Positions 33,557 to 47,426 of a stretch of DNA of 64,000 nucleotides are shown here, one piece after another. Source of the DNA: Timema cristinae (lineage: Eukaryota > Arthropoda > Insecta > Phasmatodea > Timematidae). The position numbers and the translations under genes were made by a program. Where the stretch lies: assembly GCA_039000515.1 (NCBI GenBank), contig JBCFYV010003508.1:47205265-47269264 (forward strand). The letters run 5' to 3'. Below the pieces are notes generated by a model, which worked only from the letters and a program-made list of their open reading frames with translations, made no database searches and was not told the DNA's origin. Position 1 is the first letter of the stretch, and the number at the start of each line of letters is the position of its first letter.

Positions 33557-35053
33557 TTGGCACATTGCATACTGCGCCTTTCTCGAGGCGAGAACTCTTC
33601 TTCTTTGCTACTCTCGCCCTAGCGGCGAGAGTGTGTACTGAGAGCTTAGAAAGTTTTACTTTATTTGTTTAATGGCTCATATTATTATAGGACTACAAGT
33701 TTTCAAATACCAATTTTGAACAAAATTGCTAGAGCCATTTCTTAAAATATTAAAATTTGTTAAAAAAAAGTAAACCACCTTTAAACGAATTCTCCCCCTC
33801 CCCCTAAAAAAAACCAAGTGGACATTTTTATTTTCCATACCAAACACTCCTCCGGATATACATTTATAAACAAATTTGTTGGATCCATTTTCTAAATCTT
33901 TCAAAGTTTCCTTAGAATGGTTAAACGGAAAATCCAGAAACTTTGAATAAATCAAATCAATTTTCTGATTCATGTCCTTAAAAAATATACTTGAAATTGT
34001 TAACTCTCTACTAAAGTTTATTTCAAACTTACTTCTCGACTAACTCATTATTGATCAAAACTTCACCCAGCTTCAAGTAAGTTAAAATTTAATTTTGTAT
34101 TATAGTCACTTGTGAATTTACTGATAGAGGCCTTGAGACAAAACTCTCTACCAAATAGTGTGGCTTCGAAGTTTGTTACTGTCTTCTTATTTAAATTAGC
34201 ACGACATATATTCTAAGTAAGTTTGAAATTCATTAGAATTATGCAATTTTTCTTATAAATGCTTCTAAGTTTTTAATTATGACTCCATTTATCAGTGGTC
34301 ACTGTTTAAATAAGAGAATTGGGTTTGTAACGAAAACATTTATCATTAACAAAATTGTGATTTCACGATGAACAAACAATTCATAATAATAAGATGGACG
34401 TTCAATTACATTATTAATTTTACTGATTCTTATAAGATATACATGTTGTAAATATAGCCAGCTGTGGTTTTTTATGTTTAGTAAGAAACATTCTGTATTT
34501 ATCAATTATTATTTTGTTTTTTTATATGGAAATGTGGTAAAAAAAAATCAGTCACAAGATTAAGACTATGCTGTGACGTCATTAAAGTTCAATATAGTAT
34601 TTCTCATATTAATGAATTTGTTTTATTTAGATTTTACATTAAAACAAAATCCATAAATTCTTAAATAATTCTAAAACTAGTCCTAAGTGTCACAAAATTA
34701 CTATTTTAATTTTGAAGTATTTTATTTAGAACATTGTTGTCTAAGTGTGATGGATCTTAAACTGCTTAGGTGAGTCGGGTTAAGACGCAACCTGCTTAGA
34801 AAAATAGCTTCGAAACTTCCAAGTAGGCAATGTCAAATGTTTGTTATTTAATTGTGTATTTAGTTAAGGCACATCCTGTATTTAATCTGGTAGATAACAT
34901 TTCTGGACTCACGTCCTTATTATCTTTTATTCACATGCCGTACTAAAGTTTTAAAGTGTGGTTATTAGTAACTAATCATTTCAAAGAAACACGCAATAAA
35001 AGTTCATCGAGGGGCGTTTCAATAGTCTCCAACATATCTTACCCACGGAACTT
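33557..35053. other. AT-rich stretch, no gene recognised
   Basis: A small hairpin (CTCTCGCC ctagc GGCGAGAG, near 33612-33632) is the only structure seen. The rest is AT-rich up to the gap. Confidence 0.4.
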
Positions 35054-35153
35054 NNNNNNNNNNNNNNNNNNNNNNNNNNNNNNNNNNNNNNNNNNNNNNN
35101 NNNNNNNNNNNNNNNNNNNNNNNNNNNNNNNNNNNNNNNNNNNNNNNNNNNNN
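35054..35153. other. Assembly gap (100 N)
   Basis: A second conventional 100-N scaffold gap. Confidence 0.99.
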
Positions 35154-35860
35154 TTATCTTTAGTTCGCAGCTTTTAGTGGTATTATGCGACTTCCGTTGC
35201 GCTTTGGAGTCTCTAAGTGGCTTGTCAAGCCCTCCATCACACCCATTGATTATTTCAAATACAGAAGAGTGCGCCTCTCTACGAGATAGGGGCTACGAAT
35301 TGGGGTACCAATGGATTCCTAGTCACGTGGGTATAATGGGCACATAACTGGTGCAAACATCAGCGCGCGACGGCGGCTAAACTGCCATATGGCCGTACAA
35401 CACATTTTTGCTACCAGGGGTTATAATGCTGAATATAAAATTAGTATTTCAGGACATAGTGTTTCTGAACTACTGAAGAATGAATGCTTACATGATAGAA
35501 GCCAAAATCCGAACGAGTCAGTCAACAATATTATTTGAACTCGTATTCCAAAAAACTGTTCGTTAACCTGGAAACACTCAGGGCCTTATGCAAGAACTTG
35601 ACTAGGCGGATGCTTTATGGACACTAGCGTGGGGCTGCTTGCATCATCATAGGTTAAAAGGTGGAGCGTTAGTGTGCTCGGGACCATACTATCGGCTCAC
35701 TAAGCATTCACTATTGTTCTTGCATACTGCCCTCAGACTTGGAGCCTATAGTGCTATGTCTACCTATGGTACCTCTGGCTATGGAAATGTTAGAGTGGCT
35801 GTTTGTAAAAACTGTTCTGAAGTGATGCAAAAACTCGAATTAGATTTAGGAAATTAAAAA
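35154..35860 (+). mobile_element. LINE RNase H-domain remnant
   Basis: Around 35270-35350 the plus strand reads LRDRGYELGYQWIPSHVGIMG followed by a stop. The WIPSHVGI.GNE phrase is typical of the RNase H domain of Jockey/R1/I-type LINEs. Stops and frame changes follow. A later open stretch (35639-35857) may be more of the same element, but I could not place it. Confidence 0.6.
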
Positions 35861-37266
35861 AATGGCCACGCAATCGATTCTAACATCCCTAAAAAGTTTG
35901 AAGAATTATATAAAGAGGAAGAAGACCTACTCAAGCTATCATATGCAGCTGGACACTTTGAAATAAACTGGTATATTAGGAAAAAGTTTTAGCTTATTTT
36001 CATTTCAGTTTTCCCGAAAATTATGTTTTTCCCATGCTAAGGTACATTTGTCTCAGCAACCAATAGAGATGTGTCGAAACTTTTACCACATAGCCTATCA
36101 GCCTAGAAACAGATTTTTAGAACAAGCTGTTAAAAACATTACTTGATTTAGCTTTTTTTTTTAGATTTTCTTTGGACATATATTCAAATATTTGTAAGAG
36201 TCAAAATAATTGAATATTTATTAGCCTAGTGTTATAAATACATATTTAGACAGGTAAAATAAGTTGTAAAAAATTTGAGCCCAATATCTCTATTGGTTGT
36301 TGAGAAAAGATACATAAAGTTGGTTAATTTAAAATGTATTCGATAGAACTTTCCGACTCTTCTTACATGTTCATGTTGTTGCTATTTTTACACACACAAA
36401 AGTTTGTATTGAAATACATCTATATTATATTATTTAATAAACAGTTGTTGTTATAGATTGTGAAAATTAAATAATTCAGATGACATCGCTATTCTTGTTT
36501 TGTGGACAGCATAATTTTTGTCATTTATAGTAATGGTAAAGTGATTGGGAACACCTTAAATTGTAATACAAATAATATAATGACATGGTTTTCTATAGAA
36601 CGTTCGAAGACATTAAGATTTCATGAATACATATAGGCCTAATATTGGACGGGATATAATTATCAAACTTGATAATGAAATCTGTTTAAGATGCAACAGT
36701 GAATGGGAAATTAGTTCTTTGAACAATTTAGTTCAGTATAATGATAGGTCCCTTCAATAAAATTAGAAGAAACAGAATATTATATTGAAAGTAAAACTCA
36801 CCGTAATTAGGAGAAAGAATTAATACCGGTAGTATTGATTTTATTATAGACTAACGTGTATACTTTGCACCTTTACTATATGTTTTGATAAAATCAATAT
36901 TTTCTCTCTTCGTAAAGTACCTAATTAATAATCTTTGAACAGTCTGTGAAAATATAATTTATTATTATTACTCTCCCTTTCACAAGAATAACGGTTGTTT
37001 TAATATTCCATCTCCCAGCTTCTTGCAAAAGTCTTATTTTATTTGAGACTTCATAATTAACAACACAGGCCGGGACAGTAAAACATAATAAATAGCGGGC
37101 TTCAACAGTTATCCGTTTAATTCTAAGTGTCTTCGCCTATTTATTTAGATGGTCTAAATCTTTCTATACATGTATTGTATTTTAATCAACGCCATATTTC
37201 TAAATTATTCTGCTATAAATAGATTTTGTTTTAAACTTTAAAAGCAGAACAGTTAAAAGGGGGATT
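35861..37266. other. Upstream region of the odorant receptor gene
   Basis: AT-rich. No upstream exon was recognised, which fits a receptor whose first coding exon starts at 37267. I cannot place the promoter. Confidence 0.35.
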
Positions 37267-40200
37267 ATGAAAAGGGACCTTTCTAATGTTGGGCTTGAAC
37301 CCTTTTTCTCTTTTACCTTATTAGTCATCAAGGATTTGGGGAATTTGGCAAATTGATGATCAAAAGGCACCACGATGGAGGGTGAACCTTCATACTATAT
37401 ACTCAAATTTTGTTTTTTCATCAACGTTTTTATTCATTGTATCGATATTTATAAGTGTTATTAACAACATAGATAAACCAGAGTATATTTCAGATGGTAT
37501 AAGCGTAATATTATCAATGATAATTAGTTATGGAAAATGGGCAATTTTAATATTAAAGCGAAATGATATTAAACACATGACCAACTACTTTGAAAACAAT
37601 TTCTTACAGTTGGTGGGACATTTAGACGAGGACAAATTAGAACTTATAAAGAAAGCTTCTCACAATTTAAAATCATTTACAATTTTCTATAACACTTGTT
37701 TCGTTTGTACCGTGGTGGTTTGGATCTTTAAAGGTATTGATAATATAAACGCGCATAAAACATATGTAAGTAATGCACATCTTCAAAACAACACACTTAC
37801 CAAATCTCCGCTAAACATGATTATAAGAGCCTACTACCCCTTTGACACTGAGAATACTTTCAATGAATACCTGATATTTATACAACAATTAATTGGAACA
37901 TTCTATTGTGCTATAATTTGTTGTGCTATTGACTTACTTTACTTTGCTGTCATGTCAGCTATGTGCGTTCAGTTCAAAATTTTGAATAAAACGCTGATGA
38001 ACCTAAAAGAGGATGACGTAAATTCAGTGTCAATCATAGAGAGTGAACACATCTGGAAACCTAATCTGGCTGGTATGCATCCAGTACCACCAGTCTCTAC
38101 TCAAGTAAGTGTCATCTATAAATATATAGGCCTAGTATTATAATTATTATTGCACTGCTGTGAGAAAATTGAGGGATAGACCTGGTTTGATTCCTTCTGT
38201 TAGCGATAATAGCACAATGGTATAGCTCCATAAAATAAACTCAACTCACTGGCGCCCACCCTTTTATTTCACTAGCATTTAGAACTTCGCGACGAGCTAC
38301 AGGATTACCGTGGATACATATCAGAGGGTAAGTTTACCTGGTAATTATGTCTATCGCTACTGGGCCACATTAAAGCCACAAAAATATCCTTCCTTGCTAC
38401 ATCACCGCGGATACCTCGATAGGTTAGAGTCTCAGTTTTTTTAGGTGCTCTACCGACTGAGTTGGTCATTGAGGGAGCGAGGTTTTATACTACACCCCCC
38501 CCCCCCCATAAGAGTTAGAATGTAAAGACTAACCACCATCTTACCCCATGTGTTTTCCCATCTTGCCCGCTTGGTGTTGTGTTTAATTTCATTTTGAAAA
38601 TATAATATTGATTTCAATTTTATAAATACTATATAAACATTGGACTAATAAAGACATACTTTTCAGATTCAATTGCGTTTTTTTATTCTCTACAGCTTTT
38701 TTTGTTGAGTGCCCTGTCTTGCCCCACTCTCCCCATATTATACAAAAAAAACACTTTGAAGATAGACAAAAAAAAACACATTAAAACTTTTAATTGATTT
38801 TTTATACTAACTCCTCAGACCCAATAGTGCATTCTATTAATTTTAAGTATGACTCTCAATCATTATTTTTACAGCGATCATATTATAATATCACTTCAAA
38901 ACATTTAATTGAGAAGGCTTGATATTTTAAAAATAAATTATTGATTAGCACAATTCTAAATTAAATAAAGTACCTAATTTTTTACAGGTATAATCAAAAA
39001 CTTAAAGAAATAATGAGCTATCCATTATTTCTGCAACATTTGATACTTTCTATTTGCTTATGTTTTGCTGGATTCCAAGCAACAAACGTGAGTATAAAAT
39101 CTTAAATATTAATAATTGTCATATGATTTTTATTTATAAGAAATGTGATAAAACACAGAATTAATTTATCTAGCTACTGTAATTATATTAGTTGGTAATG
39201 CAAAAAATAGTATGTATTACATTAAAAATTATGTTTAATATTGACCTATAAATACCATAGCCTTTAAAACGTAAATATTCCTTATATCTTAAAATATTAA
39301 TCATATCAAATCCACTTCAATTTTTAATTAATAGTCTTAGCTTAAACAATAAAGGAGAATATGGAAATGACAATAAATACAAAAGTAAATACTATTTAAT
39401 ATGACACCAATTATTGTAATATTGTATTAATAATGATTACTTTCAGCTACCACCTACAAGCTTTGAATTCATATCAATCATAAGCATGGCAGCGTGTCTT
39501 ATATGGCAATTCGAACTGATGTGTAGCTATGCAAACGCAATTACTTTGGAGGTAAGGGACAACCAAATAAAAATGACATTATTTTAACCTTACAATATAA
39601 AAATAAATTTTGTATTTCAAATTGATCTTTAATAAGGTATAGTAAGTACCCAATGACACATTTGGGTTAGATTCACACAGGCCTACTTAATGTATTATTA
39701 CAAGTTTTAATGTGAACTCCATATTTTTTAATGAGCCAACAGGCAGCTTGACAAAAATAATTTATCCACTTTCACCAGTTAAGCTTAGAAGTGATGGTAG
39801 TGACAAGGAAAATGAAAAGTCCTGGTAAAGCTATACAGTTGGACAGAGTATAACTGAGAAAAGTGCATAATGTAACATATCTTGGAAGTGCCATTAAGGT
39901 AAAAGGTGGGATTATATAGAATCTAATGAGAAGAGGACACCAGGAAGTGTTGTTCTATAGGAGTGTAAGAGACCGACCATGGAGAAGATAAGTTCCCTTG
40001 ACGTTTAAGGAAGTGTTGTACAGGGTGTACTTTGTACCATTGTCGCATATGATGCGTAAACATAAACATTGACTGCAATAGAGACTAATAAAGTTGAGGC
40101 CATGGGAATGAAGTTTGTGAGGAGGATGTTAGCTATCCCGAGGAGAAAAAAGATTACAAATTAAGTTATTCGGGAAATAGTGGAGGTAAAGAGCGTACAT

Positions 40201-41916
40201 GAGATAGTAGAGAAAGCAAGACTGAGATGGTATGAGCATGTGATGAGAATGGAAAAGGAGAGGATGCCAAAGAAAATTATGGAAATGAAGTATGTAGTAA
40301 AAAGATTGCAGGGGAGGTTAAGAAAGAGATGGGAGGAGCAGATAAAAGAACGTTTGCAAATGAAAGGAGAAGAATAGACGCAATTAAATGAGGAAGAATG
40401 GTGAAAGGATAGAGGGAGATAGAGGCATTCTACTAAACTGACCCAGCCACAGATTGAAAACAAATCATGATGATGGCTTAGAACAGCAAATGTAATGTGG
40501 GATATGATCACTGTCTGACCTTTTATAGGATTTTTACCAGTAGAAAATCTTCATCCTGTTGTCCTTTATATTATTATCAAATTTTGTATCGATCAGTTAA
40601 TAGCTTTAGGACTGGCAGATAAAGTTTATTCAATGTCTTACCTTGCTGCAAGGTGAAAGAACTTGATAGAAAAATTTAGAAACAGGTATCTAATCTATGC
40701 TCTATAAAGAAACAATAATTTGTGAAATAATTACGTTTCTAGGTGCAGCACTCTCGGCGTTGTCAAACAATTCATCTTCCTTAGAATTATGTTAACAAAA
40801 TAGGCAGCCAACCCTACATATTTTAAATAAAGTTATTTTTTTTCAAATATGTATTATAAATCACATGAACATAGATACTTGCCTTTTTGTTGTCAAATAA
40901 CTTTTTTTTTAATAATAGGTATTAATAAGTCAGTTAATTTCTTTACATGATGAATGCCATAACAATGCTCGATAATTTGAATTTGTTACCACTTCTTAAG
41001 ACCATTAATGTTGCAACAAGCAACTCATCGCTCGTTTTAACATGGTAAATGTAAGAAGTGTCCCCTGTTGTACTTTATTGTATCTAGTTAGTAGTAAGCA
41101 AATGTAATATTTGAATTGTTTCCAGAGTTTCAATGTAGGCCAAGCTGCCTACAGTTGTTCGTGGTACGATGCGTCTCCAACATTCAAGTTCCGGATCCAG
41201 AATATCATCAGGAGATCTCAGAAACCGGCCACTATCACAGCTGGGATGTTTGGAGCCTTATCATTGGTGATGTTTACAAATGTAGGACGGATATACTTCT
41301 GTAACGTAATATCGTATAAACATAATAACTAAACTTTAAACCTCACATAATTTACTATGATTAATGTTTTACCAAATTTGGGGCATCTGGTGGTGGATTG
41401 AAATACAAATCATGGGAGAATCGTTGATAGGAAATAAATCTAGATATTCAGATCTGAGCACAATATATGTGAGAGATATATGGCATGATTTATGTAACAC
41501 TCTATAGTATAGGTAGTCCATCATAGCTCAGTCGGTAGCGTGTTTGTCTACTGAGATAAGGGTCCCGAGTTATATTTCTGGCATGGCCGAAAAATGTATC
41601 ATTGGTGAAATATGGACTTACCCTTTCACAGTGATGACTTAACGGCCAGGGGTTGGGTTTTGTGTCTGGTCTAAATATAAGTTGGATTATAAGTCGTGTG
41701 CTGATATAATCAGTCGGTTCAGAAAGTGCACGTTAAATACCTCAAGTGAGTAAAATTAAAGACATCATATGTAGGACCCCATTGATAAGGATTAATTTTA
41801 AATATGAATCTAGATTTATATAGTATTATTTGTTTAACTAAGCAGCATACATTTTTTTCCAGGTGTTGCAAACATCATACTCCTACTTTGCAGTTCTACA
41901 TCAAACTCAGAATTAG
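37267..41916 (+). CDS. Odorant receptor (insect 7tm_6), six exons
   Basis: Insect odorant receptors are ligand-gated ion channels in sensory neuron dendrites, working with the co-receptor Orco. Proposed exons are 37267-38104, 38276-38327, 38988-39087, 39447-39551, 41126-41281 and 41863-41916, giving about 434 residues; all but the small second have clear AG/GT borders and matching phases. The N-terminal phrase LEPFFSFTLLVIKDLG, an N-half with several hydrophobic helices, and the C-terminal WYDASP, RRSQKP, TAGMFGALSL, SYSYFAVL are typical. Two frame problems remain. The ATG frame shifts by one base in a GGGG run at 37338-37341. Exon 2 (LRDELQDYRGYI) ends in the wrong phase for exon 3 unless one G is missing from its final G run. 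AATAAA lies at 42018-42023. Intron 4 contains a LINE remnant. Confidence 0.88.
38385..38520 (-). repeat. tRNA-like SINE fragment in receptor intron 2, with C run
   Basis: ggtgctctaccgactgagtt is the complement of a tRNA A-box region (aactcagtcggtagagcacc). It is followed by a ~14-base C run and a phrase resembling the family B tail (accatcttaccccatg). Confidence 0.45.
39770..40500 (+). mobile_element. LINE RT 3' remnant in receptor intron 4
   Basis: From a degenerate TYLGSAIKVKGG-like phrase (~39878-39910) through MKFVRRMLA (~40110) to ARLRWYEHVMRM and GRLRKRWEEQIKERL (40180-40377). These are in the order found at the end of LINE reverse transcriptases. Frames are broken. It sits between receptor exons 4 and 5 in the same orientation as the gene. 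Confidence 0.7.
41517..41760 (+). repeat. SINE family A in receptor intron 5
   Basis: Duplicate of the SINE at 1378-1620, with the A-box phrase tagctcagtcggtag and the family A tail. It lies between the last two receptor exons. Confidence 0.6.
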
Positions 41917-44900
41917 AACATAGCAAGATTAGTAAATTAATTATTAATTGTGATTAACTTTATAAAATACATAACTTTGATTTTCTTTTATGTTTATAGT
42001 TTCTTATTTATAAATGAAATAAAAAAGGATGTTTATTCTCTGATATTTAAAACTAAAGCCTATTGTTCATATAAGATGGAAACAAGGGCGGAGAAATCTC
42101 TCTAAGCCCAGGGTTGCAAGAATGTTTTTGAGAATCGTATGAAGGTTTTCGAAAAGAGCTTCAAACATTACAAATTATTATAATAATTACAAGCACTTCA
42201 ACAAACTCGTGTGTTATAAAGAATTACAGAAATACTGCCAATAGTGGCATTGTTGAAACAACGATTTGAAACCCTCGGAATTTTGGACCCAGCTCAAGGA
42301 CGAGTCCATTCTGACTCAGGATTTTTTTTAATAAGTTATTTTTATCTCTTTTTATGTTATAGCCTAATTCTATAAATAAGGGTTTTTAGGTTTTGTAACG
42401 ATCAAGAACCTCAGAATGATTTGCATGTCACTCAATTTTCAAATAGATCACCTACATCATGGACTGTCACTGAAAAACTATGTTTTTGTCACTCATCAAA
42501 TTTTGAAGTGAAGTCACATATTTACGTAACTAATTTATTTAGTTTTATATTGGTTGTAAGAGTAAAAATTTACTAAAATTGATTAATTTAGTTGATAAAA
42601 TTTATGAATCAAAATTTAAAAAAACTTGAAAGAATTATCCCTTAGAATTGAACAGCTTTACAGTATCAACTGAAATAGTGTATTTTATTCACTTACTTTA
42701 CATTGTAACAGAGTCACATTTTCAATAAAATTGTGCTTTATAATTTGTATAAATAAAAAGTCATTGAAATTAATTTTTGTTTTTATTTAAATTAATCCAA
42801 TTAAGTTAATTAAATATTATCAATATGGAAATTAATTAGCAATTGAAACTGCATGCAAAATGCAATACCACTTTGGGTCATTAGTCCAGAAAAATATTAT
42901 AATTTAGAGTCGTAATATAACCTAAACAGGTAGTAAGATGGGGTGCTAAAAATAGTAACAATAATAATTCTTCAAACAAAGTTAAGCATTGCTTGCTATA
43001 ACAAGACACTTCCTGGTAGTTAAATCATTGGTGCATTCTTGTTGCATGTCTGGGCCTATGTCAGGGTGCAAGACTGGGTTTAGGTTTGGGTACAAGTCCG
43101 GTAAAAGGGCTAATTGATTGAGTAAACTTGTCCACTTCCATTACCCTCCCACACACAATGTACCAGCTAAATTTGATATAAATTCTATTTAATGTACACC
43201 AAGAAAATTTGAATGCCTTAAAAATCATGAGCATTCAATTATTATAGTTATTATATATTTTACTATTAAGCTCCTTTTTTGTTAAAATTAATTATTTTCT
43301 CTGCTCACTATATTACTTAAAACCATAGTAGCATGAAAGTGTAGTAGTACAAACGCATTTACAATATTTTAATCACGTGTGTACTAATATGCTAAGCTTC
43401 TATATAAATCGCACTTTAGTTTCAATCTCTGATCACTTGAACTAGAACGTTTATATGTTGTGTGTGAGGCAGAAATCAATGGTGTGAGTAGTATGAATGT
43501 CATAAGCGTGCTCAATGTAAGGAGATTAGAAGGCAGTGTCATGTAGAAAAATATTCGATTGCCTGAGCGTATGTCATCACTCAGTACACAGCAAGCCCAT
43601 TTAATAGTTATACACAAACCTGTATGTAGAAGACACTAAGTTATTAAAATGAGGTCCCATTTTGGAACGTTAAATAATAAATACACCCTACAAATCCACA
43701 ATAATGCCCAATTAACGTCATTACTTTTCTTTTTTTAATTGGTTTGTTTGGGTGTGTTTGTATTAAGATATAACTGTTGTGTACTGGGTAGTGTAGACAA
43801 TGACATGTTCAAATTCCTTCACGTGCTGATGACTTTCTATTCTCTTAACATTAGGGGTGTTAGCAACCAACCCAAATCAAGCTAGTCAACCTAACAAACA
43901 AAAAAGAATCCCTAAGACAGCCATCCTGAGAAATAAGCCCTGCACACGTAGTCAGTGTGAATGAACGTCCTAGCAGAAAACCACTCTTCCAATCAGAAAA
44001 GGAAAACAACAGTAAATCCTTACGTATGACTACATGTAAAATACCAATATGTTGGAGCCATACGTTACAGTAGTAATAATGATTATCGTTATAATATAAA
44101 ATAGTTCTTAAAAAACTATTCCTTATCACTCTAATAGATTACATAACTTATTATAGGAATTAAACCTGAATTAAGGTAATCAGTTGGTAGCGTGACAAAC
44201 AAATCTGATAGATGATCCTTGGATTTGAAATAGCTTATCACTGCCACTTAGATCAGTATTACTGCAAGGATTCTAAATTTTATCAAAAGTCAAAAGAATA
44301 AATATGATCGGGCACTAATTTTAGGTCTCTGAATACTGATTTTAATCAATAGTATGTGTCAAGAACAGGTGATCACTATAAATTGAATTTAGTAATTTTA
44401 TTAAAAATTTGTGAAGTCCACAACGTAACAGGTGGGGCCTTTTTAAACTTTTATTTCGTAACATAAAGTGAAACCTGATTAAAATGGGACTCAACTAGGT
44501 CGCTGAATAAACTCAAAACATAGTGAAAGGACATTTGTCTTATTTTTAATTTCTGTCATTATTTATACATATTAATTTATCTATGACTTCAAACTAGTTA
44601 CTGTTTCTTTTGTATTATCTTTAAACTGCCATATTTTATTCTTTAAATGTCATTCGGAAGATTGCTTGGCCAAATGTTATGTTAATTTGGAGTAGTGTAT
44701 CTAAACCTTACCATCCAACATTATCAAAACTATCATATCCCTAGATCAATCTAATCTTCCATACATCAGGCTATCCTGGACCTACCATGATATAATACTG
44801 TAAGGGCCAGAGTCTATAAATAATTACCTGAACTTTCAAATAAGTCTGTTCATTTTAAACTAAAAATAAACTTATTTTGACACTTTCATAAGCTTAGGGT

Positions 44901-45926
44901 ACTTTTGAATATTTATAATTATATTTCAAGTTACGTGATCTATGAGACTAATTTTTGACATAGTGTACATTTTGGGAGATACAAGATTTATACTTCTTAT
45001 GACTATGTCAGTTAAATGTTTTTAATTCCTTGTTTTGCTAGCCGGTGGCTAGTTTTTGTCTTGATCCACAATCTCTCTTCACTCATTAGACTCATTCATA
45101 GAAAAAAAATACTGAAATCCTGTTGGGGTCACCAATATCTAGTTGTTTATTTTATAGATTCAAAATCCTAAACACCATTAATTCAGTCTTTTTTTTTTAA
45201 CTTTTACAAATACATCTGTCTACAATGAATAAATCTTATAATTTGATCACCCCTCCCATTACTTTATAATCTAGAAAACACTCGGTTGGCTTCAAAAAAC
45301 TAAGGTCTACCCTTATTAGAAAAAACCTTTTTAATTTTTTTAATTTATATAACAAATTAAATTGTAATCAAAACAATTGATGGCAATAGTAACCATCATG
45401 CATACCACTTTCTGCTTTTTTGGCTTTATATATTAGCCAATGATGTTGTAGCCGTTTTGGCATGCAGGATCATGGCAAATCGCGCACAGGATCATGGGAA
45501 AGTCACACTTCATCATCAATAGTCTATTTACATTTTCAAAGTGATTTGGCCCAACTCTTATATAAGTTATGTAATAAAGTAATAAAATATTAACATATTG
45601 TGCCATAACAAAGAAAAAAAGTCTAAAGTAGAATGGATAAAGCCTATTATCACCCATTTGACTATTTTCAACCACTACAGTATTTTTAATGGTAACTCGT
45701 ACTGTTGGTTACACAAACTAAACCGCCAAGTTTGTTAGTGATGAAGATGTCTGTTTTTAAATTCCAGTTAATGAACTGGTGATAGGTAGGGCTCTCTCTT
45801 ACAATTTATCATTTTAATGCAAATTCAGGTGAATTTAATTTAAATTAACCTTCTAACCCAAAACCCCTTATATTAAGTGATTAGGCTGGTAACCTTTGTT
45901 TTGAACATACTGATTAATTTAAAATA
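41917..45926. other. Receptor 3' flank, no gene recognised
   Basis: Includes the probable receptor polyadenylation signal at 42018-42023 and a short SINE family B tail near 42920-42965. No other features are supported. Confidence 0.45.
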
Positions 45927-46190
45927 AAACACCTGTGTGGCTGAATGGTCTAAGGCATAACTCTCGTGGTAACCTAGACTGTTGGTGACGGGGAGAACAG
46001 AGTTTGAATCTCAGTCGGGTGTAGGTCTAATGAGTGTTTTTTTTCAAAATGATTTTTCACTCTCCCTTCATGCAAATCTAGGTACAATTCCTCTAAACTT
46101 AACCTTCCTCATCCCTAACTCATTAGCATAGTTAGTACATATGTGTATAATTGAACAGGTAGTAAGACGAGGTGTTAAAAAAAATTAAAC
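45927..46190 (+). repeat. SINE family B (duplicate of 5786-6045)
   Basis: Same head, B box and tail as the copy in contig 1. Confidence 0.65.
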
Positions 46191-46290
46191 AAAAAGCTGA
46201 AACATTCTTTAAGTAGAACTCTGGAAATCTACATGTCTATTTCATGTGTAATGAGTTTTATAGTGTTTCAATAACAAAAACCAGTTTGAA

Positions 46291-47388
46291 ATAAACTTAA
46301 CATAGCCTAACCTTAGGGAGGAACCCAAATCAAACATTCTCATAATAAAATCACTCCATCAAAAATATCTTATTAAACTAAGCCCTACCTTTGTGAAGCC
46401 TTAGTTGGCTAATGGTGTGTAGCCAATCGTAAGTTGACCTTGAATAATCTCAAACACGGCTAGCGAGACTATGAGACACTTTCCTAGAGTGGCAATAAGA
46501 ATTCACTGCTGCACAAGTTTTTCTCTGCTTACCAATTTATTGCCATATTCCCAAGTGTATGTACGAAGGTGTAAATGAGGACTAACTTAATTGAATAGAA
46601 TTATTTGTAGTCAACCTCCTTTCTCAGTAAAATGTAAGCTGTGAAAATATGCAATTAAATCTCTGTTCCGAGGAAATAAAACGACTGCAGTGTGGGCATT
46701 TGTTCAGTTAATTTGGAAAAACATCAGAATCGACCTTTGGGTTGTAGATTTTAAAACAAAAACAAAAAAAAACTCCTTGATCTCATTTAAATATTTATAA
46801 TAATTTAATAAATTGCCTGCCTTTGCTTTCATTTTTGTTTAGAGAAAATAAATACATTTTTTGGCATTAAAAAAATCACTAGTTTATACATTTAAAATTC
46901 CATTTCACGCCCCTGAAAACACATGATTTTGGTGGGTAAAAAAAACTCAATCAGCCGTCAAATTGTGTGATGTATTTTATTCTGTTTTTTTTTCTCCGAA
47001 CAGTTGAATTTAGTAAGGCCAGTGAAACTGTTTTACCACATTTAGAAAAAAAAAATACAAATTTGAAAATAATTAGTTATAATTTAAAAATAATATTAAA
47101 GCTCAACTTAGTAGGTACCAATTTCTATAGAATTCATAAAACCACACTCTTGATAAATTTCCTGGTTCAAAATTGAGTTAATACTTAATTTCCCGGTTAA
47201 TGGACCAGACTAGATGTGTGCTTTTGATAGTGTTCTATAATATTATTACATTAATACCTTAATCTTTTTTGTTTTTCCTCACAAAGTATGGACATATAAG
47301 ATTATGAACACATTAAAGATATTGTGCTTAATATATTTGATGATTTTTTTATTACCATATTGATTGAATTTTAAATATTTTATTTCAG
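46291..47388. other. Region upstream of the first syntaxin coding exon
   Basis: AT-rich. The acceptor tttatttcag ending at 47388 implies a 5' untranslated exon further upstream, but none could be recognised. Confidence 0.4.
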
Positions 47389-47426
47389 AAAATTTTGAGT
47401 CTGACAACCTACTTGATCAATTAAAA

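Larger units (their letters stand above)
40141..46290. repeat. Second copy of the 6.15-kb duplicate
   Basis: Matches 1-6146 along its whole length. Here the sequence is continuous with the receptor's upstream exons on one side and with unique DNA leading to the syntaxin gene on the other, so this is the better-placed copy. Confidence 0.93.
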
